From Treponema sp. (GTDB lineage: Bacteria; Spirochaetota; Spirochaetia; Treponematales; Breznakiellaceae): a DNA stretch of 5,645 bases. Below, piece by piece: positions 1 through 5,443 of this stretch. Under the pieces are notes generated by a model that ran no database searches, was not told where the DNA came from, and saw only the letters and a list, made by a program, of their open reading frames with translations. How positions within the stretch are numbered: the stretch's first letter is position 1; each line of letters begins with the position of its first letter. A program made the translations under genes and the position numbers. Location of the stretch: positions 1 to 5,645 of the forward strand of contig JAISZE010000029.1 in NCBI GenBank assembly GCA_031269405.1, in the 5' to 3' direction.

Positions 1-69
1 ATACAAAGGTTTTACGGCGTCCGGCCTGCGCCTGCCGTCCAGGGTGGTTTTTACGGAAGAATGTCTCAT
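1..69 (-). CDS. N-terminal 23 codons of an unidentified protein, truncated by the window edge
   Basis: Reading the minus strand from 69 gives an ATG followed by 22 further open codons up to the window edge (MRHSSVKTTLDGRRRPDAVK, then PLY). The start is well supported. A perfect AGGAGG lies 6 nt upstream (76-81), and a separate promoter lies farther upstream (161-189). The N-terminus is basic and hydrophilic, with no signal peptide or membrane segment, which suggests a cytoplasmic or nucleic-acid-associated protein, but this is weak inference. I do not recognise the family. The gene points the same way as the MCE operon but has its own promoter, so it is probably a separate transcription unit, perhaps with some read-through. 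Confidence 0.68.
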   Translation of the reverse strand, partial: MRHSSVKTTLDGRRRPDAVKPLY

Positions 70-75
70 TTTCTT

Positions 76-81
76 CCTCCT
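76..81 (-). promoter_or_regulatory. Ribosome binding site AGGAGG for the left-edge gene
   Basis: On the minus strand the sequence is AGGAGG within AAAAAAGGAGGAAGAAAATG. The spacing to the ATG at 69 is 6 nt. It is the strongest Shine-Dalgarno in the window and fixes the start of the truncated gene. Confidence 0.8.
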
Positions 82-116
82 TTTTTATACGCTGCGGCTC
101 CGCTCCGGGGGCCGGG

Positions 117-154
117 AGAGGCTCTAAGCCGCCTCAAGGCGGCTTAGAGCCTTT
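117..154 (-). other. Strong GC-rich hairpin in the leader of the left-edge gene
   Basis: Positions 120-133 and 138-151 are perfectly complementary (14 bp) around a TCAA loop on the plus strand (TTGA on the minus strand). A119-T152 adds one pair, and weaker pairs extend to 117/154. With the promoter at 161-189, the minus-strand transcript would begin near 154, so the hairpin would form at the extreme 5' end of the leader, about 50 nt before the start codon. The only T-run (152-155) lies on the plus-strand 3' side. It therefore does not look like a normal terminator for the minus-strand operon, although it could terminate plus-strand transcription. Possible roles are mRNA 5' protection, a protein-binding site or a termination element. 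Confidence 0.8.
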
Positions 155-160
155 TGTACT

Positions 161-189
161 ATAATATACCCCTTCCGGTTTCCCGTCAA
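161..189 (-). promoter_or_regulatory. Predicted sigma70-type promoter for the left-edge gene
   Basis: On the minus strand a -35 box TTGACG (184-189) is followed by a 17 bp spacer and a -10 box TATTAT (161-166). Each box differs from consensus at one position and the spacing is optimal. It lies directly after the stop codon of the lipoprotein gene (196-198) and points at the gene starting at 69. The predicted transcription start is about 154. Confidence 0.7.
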
Positions 190-195
190 GCGGAT

Positions 196-1074
196 TTAGC
201 GCGGCTCGGCTTTTTCCGCAAGGTCCAAAAGGCCGATGGCCCTGTAGATACCTGCGGCCCGGCGGAAGGCGGCAGCGGATTCATCGCGGTTCCCTGTCTT
301 CAAATAAACCTCCCCCAGGGCCTGCCAGCTTGAGGCCAGCCCGAAGCCGTTTTCCGCAAGGCGGTCAAAGCGTATCGCGTTTCTCAGGGCCTCCACTGCG
401 GCGTCGTAGCGTCCCGAAACTGAACGGATGGACCCGATGAAGTACCAGTCGTATGCGGCTTCTTCCAAGTAGCGGTTTTCTTCGTGTATATCCAGGGCCC
501 GGAGGATCGAGTTTTCCGCTTCCGTATAAAGGCCTAGTTCCTTTTCGGCCATGCCCGTAACAAGCCAGCCCGCGGCGCGGCTCAATTCGTCGGATTTAAT
601 GGAAGCGATTTCTTGGTTCACCTGGGCCCTGATTTCCTCCAGCGCGCCGGCTTCCCCGGAACCCCCGGCTGTAAAGAGCACCAGGCGGCCCCGGGCGGCG
701 TAAATCCGGGCCTGGGCGGCGAAGTCTCGTTCCCCGGCAGTCTCAGCTTCCAGACGGGCGTCTTCCCAGTCTGCAAAGGCTTCATCGTGGCGGCCTAGGG
801 CGAAAAGTATGTTTCCCCGGGTAATGGCGGTCTTGATGAGAAGCGGCGGATCGTCAACAGCCACGGCGGTGTTCCGGGCGTCTTCCAGGATGAGCAGGGC
901 GTCGCTGTAACGTCCCTGGTTCGCGGTCCTGTTGGCCAAATCCAACTGGCTTGAAGCCATGTTCCGGCTGGTCAACACCTCCAGCGGCTTTTTAGGCGCC
1001 GAAGAACACGCCCCGGCGAGAACCCCTGTTAGAGCTAAAACAATCTGAAACCCTCTCCTGACTCCGGCTTTCAC
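196..1074 (-). CDS. TPR-repeat lipoprotein, last gene of the MCE transport operon
   Basis: This 292-residue protein is a predicted lipoprotein. It has a basic N-terminus (KAGVRR), a hydrophobic core at about residues 9-20 and a lipobox LAGAC with the lipidated Cys at 23, followed by SSAPKKP. The mature part is helical tetratricopeptide-like repeats, clearest at about residues 41-72, 80-112, 165-197, 205-238 and 246-279 (for example QGRYSDALLILEDA and LGLYTEAENSILRALDI). TPRs usually form protein-binding scaffolds. The start is GTG, supported by AGGGGG at 1082-1087 with 7 nt spacing. It lies 30 nt after the MCE gene and is probably cotranscribed. The inferred role is a periplasmic or outer-membrane-anchored accessory of the lipid transporter, in the genomic place where other MCE operons carry MlaC or PqiC-type lipoproteins. 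That role is not shown by sequence similarity that I can see. Confidence 0.9.
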   Translation of the reverse strand: MKAGVRRGFQIVLALTGVLAGACSSAPKKPLEVLTSRNMASSQLDLANRTANQGRYSDALLILEDARNTAVAVDDPPLLIKTAITRGNILFALGRHDEAFADWEDARLEAETAGERDFAAQARIYAARGRLVLFTAGGSGEAGALEEIRAQVNQEIASIKSDELSRAAGWLVTGMAEKELGLYTEAENSILRALDIHEENRYLEEAAYDWYFIGSIRSVSGRYDAAVEALRNAIRFDRLAENGFGLASSWQALGEVYLKTGNRDESAAAFRRAAGIYRAIGLLDLAEKAEPR

Positions 1075-1104
1075 TCTTTCGCCCCCTGTTTATTCCTTGG
1101 CGCC

Positions 1105-2172
1105 TTAAAACTGAACATCCCTCGGACTCGTGCCGGAGGACTGGACCTCCACCCTTTCAGGGATGCCTTTCCTGAGCAGGGGGTTGTTGGTAAGGGCAAC
1201 AAGGACATCTTCGGCGGTTTTAAGGGTTACCCTCAGATCCGTTATGACCCCCGCAAGCTGGGGAAGCTGACCGGGTATAAACGCGGTGGTACGGTCCAGG
1301 TTATCCAGTATCCCTGCAATTGAATCCAGGGAATCCGCAAGATCGTTATAAATCGTTCCCTTGTTGTCCAAAGTTGAATAGACTAGGCCCTCGGGATCGA
1401 CTAATTTGCCGGAAAGCGTATTTATATCCGCGAGGATAGGATTGATCCTGGCGAGTTCGCCGTCCAGCATATCCTTGAGATCGCCGATGTACCCCAGAAG
1501 CGTATCCACATCAGCAAGCAGGGCCCCGGCGGTCTTGTTTACCGTATCCGGAAGGGTTTCGACTCCCGCCATGGTCCTGTCCACCCGCTGCACGATGCGG
1601 CCGATTTCGGTAGCGTCAGTGCCCACCAGGAGGGCTTCATTCACAGCGAAAAGGGTCCTGTTAGCGGCGTCCAGAATCGAGCTGGCCCTGTTGAGCAGGA
1701 GGGAGATGGAATCGTCATGCCTGGGTTCATCGGCCAGGCCCTGGATAATGAACTGGCGGCCTTCAAGGGAATTTACCGCAGGAATGTAGTCGTTGTTTTC
1801 CAGAAGTTCCTCCCCTTTTCCCGCGTGAAAGAGGAACTGGTTTCCCAGGCCCACAGGACTCACCATAATCTCCACCATAGAGCCCTTCTTTACCCTGTCC
1901 AGGTATTCCTCGTAAATAAAGAAAACGACTTCCACCTGGTCATTATCAGTAAGGCGGTAGGATTTTATATTGCCGATAGTGAAACCCCGGTAGAGTACCG
2001 CCATATTGGAACTTAAGCCTGCGGCAGAGGAAAATTCGGTGTGGAACGAAAAGTCTTTCGAAAACCAGCGTTGGGACTTGCCAAGCATGATAATAACAAA
2101 AACCAGGGAAACAAGCGCCAGGATGATAAAGACGCCCACAATCTGATCGGCAAAGCGGATTCTGAATTTCAT
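1105..2172 (-). CDS. mlaD: MlaD-like MCE-domain protein of a lipid ABC transporter
   Basis: This 355-residue protein has a short cytoplasmic N-terminus, one membrane helix at about residues 11-30 and a single MCE domain at about 40-118, with characteristic stretches such as AAGLSSNMAVLYRGFTIGNI and VSPVGLGNQFLFHAGKG. In known systems MCE domains form hexameric rings in the periplasm that bind or channel lipids between the membranes. Residues 155-335 are a long, mostly helical tail with repeated hydrophobic heptad-like segments (for example LLADVDTLLGYIGDLKDML), ending in NNPLLRKGIPE. It is longer than E. coli MlaD (about 180 aa), so the tail may form a needle or tube as in longer MCE proteins. 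Its ATG overlaps the ATPase stop codon as ATGA, and AAAGGGGA (2181-2188) is a good ribosome binding site. The symbol is assigned by family and not by orthology. Confidence 0.93.
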   Translation of the reverse strand: MKFRIRFADQIVGVFIILALVSLVFVIIMLGKSQRWFSKDFSFHTEFSSAAGLSSNMAVLYRGFTIGNIKSYRLTDNDQVEVVFFIYEEYLDRVKKGSMVEIMVSPVGLGNQFLFHAGKGEELLENNDYIPAVNSLEGRQFIIQGLADEPRHDDSISLLLNRASSILDAANRTLFAVNEALLVGTDATEIGRIVQRVDRTMAGVETLPDTVNKTAGALLADVDTLLGYIGDLKDMLDGELARINPILADINTLSGKLVDPEGLVYSTLDNKGTIYNDLADSLDSIAGILDNLDRTTAFIPGQLPQLAGVITDLRVTLKTAEDVLVALTNNPLLRKGIPERVEVQSSGTSPRDVQF

Positions 2173-2903
2173 GACGCGATTCCCCTTTCCACATACCGGG
2201 CCAGATCCTCATCTTCTTCCAGCTGCTCCCGGGTAAGTTTGAGGAAAAACTGCCCTCCCAGGATCATCAGCACATAATCCGCCAGATTTTTGACTATCCG
2301 GAAATCGTGGCTGACCAGAATCACCGTATTCCGCTCCTTTTGCTGCCGCTGCACAAGCTGGATAAGCCGCTGCGCCGCAGAATCGTCCAGGGATTCCGTC
2401 CACTCGTCAAGGAACAGAAGCCTTGGCCGGCACATCATAGCCCGTGCAAAGGCGATAAGTTTCTGCTCCCCCATAGAGAGCATTGCGGGCCTGATGGAAA
2501 GATCCCGCTTGTACCCCACGTCCCTAAGCACCGCCTGGATCCGGTTTTCCCGTTCCCCGGGGGCCATCTGCGGAAAATGAATCCTCAAAGGCAGCTCCAG
2601 GCACTGGAAAAGGTTCTGGTTTGCCCACAGCGCGGAATCCTGGAAAACCATGGAACCTTCCCTGCGGAAATCCAGGTTCTCCTGGCGGTTCATGGTGGAA
2701 ATGTCCTTCCCCCGGAAACTCACCGCCCCTTCGGTAGGGACCAGAAGCCCGGCGGTCAGTTTTAAAATCGTGCTTTTACCGCTTCCCGAAGGCCCCACGA
2801 GGGCGGTCGTCTTCCCTTCCTCGAACTGATGGGAAAAACCGCGCACCACCAGCCGGTTCTGGGCGACAAAAGACACATTTTTCAACTCTAGAATAACCGC
2901 CAT
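2169..2903 (-). CDS. mlaF: MlaF-like ATP-binding subunit of the MCE lipid transporter
   Basis: This 244-residue ABC ATPase would power lipid movement with the MlaE permease at the inner membrane. Visible motifs are Walker A GPSGSGKST (37-45), Q-loop VFQD (86-89), signature LSMGEQ (142-147), Walker B LLFLDE (162-167), D-loop ESLDD (170-174) and the switch His in VSHD (His199). All catalytic residues are present, so it should be active. The signature departs from canonical LSGGQ, with Met in place of the first Gly and Glu in place of Gln. Length and the absence of a fused membrane domain fit MlaF. It starts 10 nt after the permease stop codon and overlaps the MCE gene by 4 nt, consistent with translational coupling. 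No strong Shine-Dalgarno precedes it. Confidence 0.95.
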   Translation of the reverse strand: MAVILELKNVSFVAQNRLVVRGFSHQFEEGKTTALVGPSGSGKSTILKLTAGLLVPTEGAVSFRGKDISTMNRQENLDFRREGSMVFQDSALWANQNLFQCLELPLRIHFPQMAPGERENRIQAVLRDVGYKRDLSIRPAMLSMGEQKLIAFARAMMCRPRLLFLDEWTESLDDSAAQRLIQLVQRQQKERNTVILVSHDFRIVKNLADYVLMILGGQFFLKLTREQLEEDEDLARYVERGIAS

Positions 2904-2913
2904 CCTGATATGC

Positions 2914-3708
2914 CTAAATCAAAACCAGTATATAATACAAGGCAGAAAGGATGATATCAACCAGGATGCACCATCCGAAAGAATCCCCTACTGCCCTGAG
3001 CCCCGCGATGGGTACTTCCGTGCTGGACCGCTCCACCGAAAGCCCCCTGGTCATGGCGGTTACGGAGATCAGCATCCCAAAGCCTATGCTTTTAATGATA
3101 GAAACAGCCAGATCCGGCACCGTAAGATCCTCCAGAAGATTCCCGAAATACGCCGAAGCGGGCATGGGGTTAAAAATCTGCGCTACTGCGAAAGAACCCG
3201 CAAGGCCGAAAACAGAGAAAAAAATGTTCAGCATAAAAAGAGAGATAGTTACCCCTAAAAAGCGGGGCACTGCCAGATACTCTATCGGGTCAACGCCTAC
3301 AGATATATAGGCTTCCACTTCGTGGGAGATTACCATCCCCGCCATTTCGGTGGCAATGGCGGTAGCGGACCGGGCGATGATGATGAATGCCGTAAGGAGG
3401 GGGCCCAGTTCCCGGGTAATTATGGTGATAAGCAGGGGGTAGATGTACTGCTCCTGGGAAAAGCGGGTCAGAAAGGGTATGCCGATAGCATTAACCGCCG
3501 CCCCGATGCCCAGGGCAAGAAGCGTGGAGATCCCCAGGGCTTCGACGAAGGTAAAGAGGATCTGCATGATAAGAACCTTGTAGGCTGCCTGCCCGCGGTG
3601 TATAAAATGGCCGACGCCTTTGAGGATCTGCACAAAGAACCCAAGGTTATAAAGAAACGACTTTACTACAGCGCCCATTGCCTGTGTGCCCCACTCCCAT
3701 TCTAACAT
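2914..3708 (-). CDS. mlaE: MlaE-like permease of the MCE lipid transporter
   Basis: This 264-residue inner-membrane protein matches the MlaE family (E. coli MlaE is 260 aa). Diagnostic parts are RELGPLLTAFIIIARSATAI (99-118), EMAGMVISHEVEAY (121-134) and SVGVDPIEYLAVPRFLG (136-152). There are about five or six hydrophobic segments, at roughly 45-75, 88-112, 150-178, 200-218 and 245-264. As a dimer it would hold the MCE ring on its periplasmic side and two ATPases on its cytoplasmic side. It is the first gene of the operon and is divergent from the kinase gene. The ATG at 3708 has no visible Shine-Dalgarno, and an internal ATG at 3678 (Met11, MGAVVKSF) would give a 254-residue protein of normal length, so the start is uncertain. 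Confidence 0.94.
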   Translation of the reverse strand: MLEWEWGTQAMGAVVKSFLYNLGFFVQILKGVGHFIHRGQAAYKVLIMQILFTFVEALGISTLLALGIGAAVNAIGIPFLTRFSQEQYIYPLLITIITRELGPLLTAFIIIARSATAIATEMAGMVISHEVEAYISVGVDPIEYLAVPRFLGVTISLFMLNIFFSVFGLAGSFAVAQIFNPMPASAYFGNLLEDLTVPDLAVSIIKSIGFGMLISVTAMTRGLSVERSSTEVPIAGLRAVGDSFGWCILVDIILSALYYILVLI

Positions 3709-3790
3709 TAAACTATGCTTTTTAATACTATATAAGGCGGATTTCTATTCCACCAGAAGGAATTATCATATATATTATACATTATATTAC
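3709..3790. promoter_or_regulatory. AT-rich divergent intergenic region, promoters for the MCE operon and the kinase
   Basis: This 82 bp spacer separates two genes read outwards and must hold at least the operon promoter unless promoters lie inside genes. On the minus strand two perfect TATAAT hexamers occur (3774-3779 and 3781-3786), but neither has a convincing -35 box at 16-18 bp. On the plus strand several TATTAT-like strings lie close to the kinase ATG, also without a -35 box. AGAAGGA at 3755-3761 is too far from the ATG at 3791 to be its ribosome binding site. Exact promoters are unresolved. Confidence 0.4.
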
Positions 3791-5017
3791 ATGGAAAACA
3801 GTATGCCTTCCCCGGGGAGGGAAGAACAGTTTAACACCGCAAAAAGCAGCTTTCTGGCCCGGATGAGCCATGAGATGCGGACTCCCCTGAACGCCATCAT
3901 TGGTATGACCACCATAGCCCAGAGTTCGCAGGAACTGGACAAAACAGGGTACTGCCTCTCGAAAATCAGCGAGGCTTCCCTCCATCTCCTGGGCTTGATC
4001 AACGATATCCTGGATATGTCCAAAATAGAAGCAGGCAGTTTCTTCCTGACTAACGGTGAATTCGATCTAAAGAGGCTGATTCAGGACGCGGTAAGCATGA
4101 CCCGGTTCAGCCTTAATGAAAAAGGGCAGCAGTTCAGCCTCGAATTGGGACCGGATCTGCCGGAAACGGTCATTGCCGACGAGCAGCGCCTGGAGCAGGT
4201 CCTGATCCACCTCCTTTCCAATGCGGTAAAATTCACCCCCCCTGAAGGGATCATCACCCTGGAAGTAAAGAAAATCCGGGAAACAGAGGGCCTGTGCACT
4301 TTGCGCATTACCGTTTCCGATACCGGGATTGGCATCACCCCGGAACAGCAAAAGCACCTTTACGCCCTTTTTGAGCAAGCCGACGGCGGCATGGCCAGGA
4401 AATACGAGGGTACCGGTCTGGGCCTGACTATTGTCAAGAGCATACTGGATCTTATGGGAGGTGAAATCTCCCTTGAATCTTCCCCCGGGAAGGGATCGAC
4501 CTTCTGTCTGGAATTCACTCTTGAACGGGGAAAAAGCCCGGAACAGGTCCCGCAAGAAAAGGAAACCACCCAGACTCCCCGGTTTTCGGGCCGCCGTATC
4601 CTTATAGCCGAAGACGTGGAGATTAACAGGGAAATTATCATTTCCCTTCTTGAGGACACGGGCGCAAGCATAGACTGCGCCGAAAACGGCGCCCAGGCAG
4701 TCGAACGTTTCGAAGCCAATCCCCAGGGTTATGATCTTATCCTTATGGACATACACATGCCCGAAATGGACGGCTACGAAGCCTCCCGCCGCATCCGCGC
4801 CTTTGAACGCGGGGCGCGCAAAAAAAACGGCGAACCCCAGGGGGCCGGGGGCGGCCAGATCCCCATAATAGCCGTAACCGCCAATGTTTTCCGGGAGGAC
4901 GTGCAGAAATGTCAGGATGCGGGGATGAACGATCACCTTGGCAAACCGGTGGATTACGGCGAACTTATGGCACGGCTGGAAAAATACCTTCAGCCCTGCG
5001 CTAAACGTGACCCGTAA
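3791..5017 (+). CDS. Sensorless hybrid histidine kinase (HisKA-HATPase-REC)
   Basis: With the ATG at 3791 this is a 408-residue soluble protein. HisKA spans about 15-83 with the H-box ARMSHEMRTPLN and phosphoacceptor His27. The ATPase domain spans about 128-246 with N-box LLSNAVKF (Asn144), G1 DTGIG (177-181), F-box around LFEQAD and G2 GTGLGL (207-212). A receiver domain spans about 268-401 with acidic pair Glu274/Asp275, phosphoacceptor Asp320 (LILMDIHMP), Thr363 and Lys385. All key residues are intact. There is no sensor domain, transmembrane helix, HAMP, PAS, Hpt or DNA-binding domain, so input and final output must come from other proteins. The reading frame is open back to an ATG at 3686, but that extension overlaps the permease start, is rich in Tyr and Ile, and matches no domain, so I chose 3791. 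No clear ribosome binding site supports either start. Its target, possibly the divergent operon, is unknown. Confidence 0.92.
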   Translation: MENSMPSPGREEQFNTAKSSFLARMSHEMRTPLNAIIGMTTIAQSSQELDKTGYCLSKISEASLHLLGLINDILDMSKIEAGSFFLTNGEFDLKRLIQDAVSMTRFSLNEKGQQFSLELGPDLPETVIADEQRLEQVLIHLLSNAVKFTPPEGIITLEVKKIRETEGLCTLRITVSDTGIGITPEQQKHLYALFEQADGGMARKYEGTGLGLTIVKSILDLMGGEISLESSPGKGSTFCLEFTLERGKSPEQVPQEKETTQTPRFSGRRILIAEDVEINREIIISLLEDTGASIDCAENGAQAVERFEANPQGYDLILMDIHMPEMDGYEASRRIRAFERGARKKNGEPQGAGGGQIPIIAVTANVFREDVQKCQDAGMNDHLGKPVDYGELMARLEKYLQPCAKRDP

Positions 5018-5022
5018 ATAAC

Positions 5023-5055
5023 CCCTGCCAGCCCGGTTTGTCCGGCAGGGACAAA
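5023..5055 (+). terminator. Possible terminator or switch: two overlapping hairpins after the kinase gene
   Basis: CCCTGCC (5023-5029) pairs with GGCAGGG (5044-5050). Alternatively, TTTGTCC (5037-5043) pairs with GGACAAA (5049-5055) around a 5 nt loop. The two 7 bp stems share bases and cannot form together. The site begins 5 nt after the kinase stop codon, the expected place for a terminator, but no T-run follows on the plus strand, so intrinsic termination is doubtful. Confidence 0.4.
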
Positions 5056-5117
5056 AAGCATATACAGAGACCTGTTAGGCGCAAGTTTTGCTAAAATTTT
5101 TGGTATAGTACAAAAAA

Positions 5118-5146
5118 TTGACAAAAATAATTTTTCAATGTATTAT
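5118..5146 (+). promoter_or_regulatory. Near-consensus sigma70-type promoter
   Basis: A perfect -35 box TTGACA (5118-5123), a 17 bp spacer and a -10 box TATTAT (5141-5146) lie in AT-rich DNA. The predicted transcription start is about 5152-5154. This is downstream of the ATG at 5138, so that ATG could not be translated from this promoter, and the small gene more likely starts at 5165. Confidence 0.65.
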
Positions 5147-5164
5147 GTAAAAAGATGTTTTGAA

Positions 5165-5443
5165 ATGGATATTGAAACTGAAAAAATAACGGCGCATGAA
5201 CTTATAGGATTGATTGACAGCGGGGAAGCATATTTGTTTTTGGAACGAATAAATCATCCGGATAAATATGTTTTATATCACTTTTTCAAATTAAATGATG
5301 TTACCGGTGTATTCTTCAGTTTCGTTTATAATGATGTATTACGCATTCATATTTCCTTTACTTACCCGGCAATATATATATTGACAAATAACAGAAATAA
5401 TGGCAGAATTGAAGGATGGAAAAGCAAGACGGCAGGAAACTGA
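5165..5443 (+). CDS. Unrecognised small AT-rich protein (about 92 aa)
   Basis: From the ATG at 5165 the product is 92 residues, starting MDIETEKITAHELIGLIDSG. An in-frame ATG at 5138 would give 101 residues but lies inside the predicted promoter (5118-5146). The first half is acidic and helical-looking, and the middle is rich in aromatic and beta-branched residues (VLYHFFKLNDVTGVFFSFVY), suggesting a small soluble alpha/beta protein. There is no clear signal peptide, and I recognise no family. Base composition (about 28% GC around it) is far below that of the kinase gene, which suggests acquired DNA. The last 9 codons overlap the start of the transposase frame. The tail (ILTNNRNNGRIEGWKSKTAGN) is low in hydrophobic residues and could be read from insertion-sequence DNA, meaning the original gene may have been cut. 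No Shine-Dalgarno is visible. It may be a real orphan gene, a gene remnant or a non-coding frame. Confidence 0.5.
   Translation: MDIETEKITAHELIGLIDSGEAYLFLERINHPDKYVLYHFFKLNDVTGVFFSFVYNDVLRIHISFTYPAIYILTNNRNNGRIEGWKSKTAGN

Noticed and set aside
117..155. The strong hairpin as the normal terminator of the MCE operon
   Set aside because: In the minus direction the 3' flank is CTCTCCCGG, with no U-run. The T-run is on the plus-strand side, and a promoter for the next minus-strand gene lies just before it.
2307..2765. A 152-codon plus-strand frame opposite the ATPase gene
   Set aside because: It is antisense to a complete ABC ATPase, and its product is His/Pro/Arg-rich with no family resemblance.
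3322..3705. A 127-codon plus-strand frame opposite the permease gene
   Set aside because: It is a shadow of the MlaE-like gene, with a hydrophilic low-information product.
3686..3790. N-terminal extension of the kinase to the ATG at 3686
   Set aside because: The extra 35 residues match no domain, overlap the first codons of the permease on the other strand and run through the AT-rich divergent spacer that must hold promoters.
4067..4936. A 289-codon open frame antisense to the kinase gene
   Set aside because: It lies wholly opposite an intact kinase with all motifs, has no recognisable domain and is the expected mirror of GC-rich codon bias.
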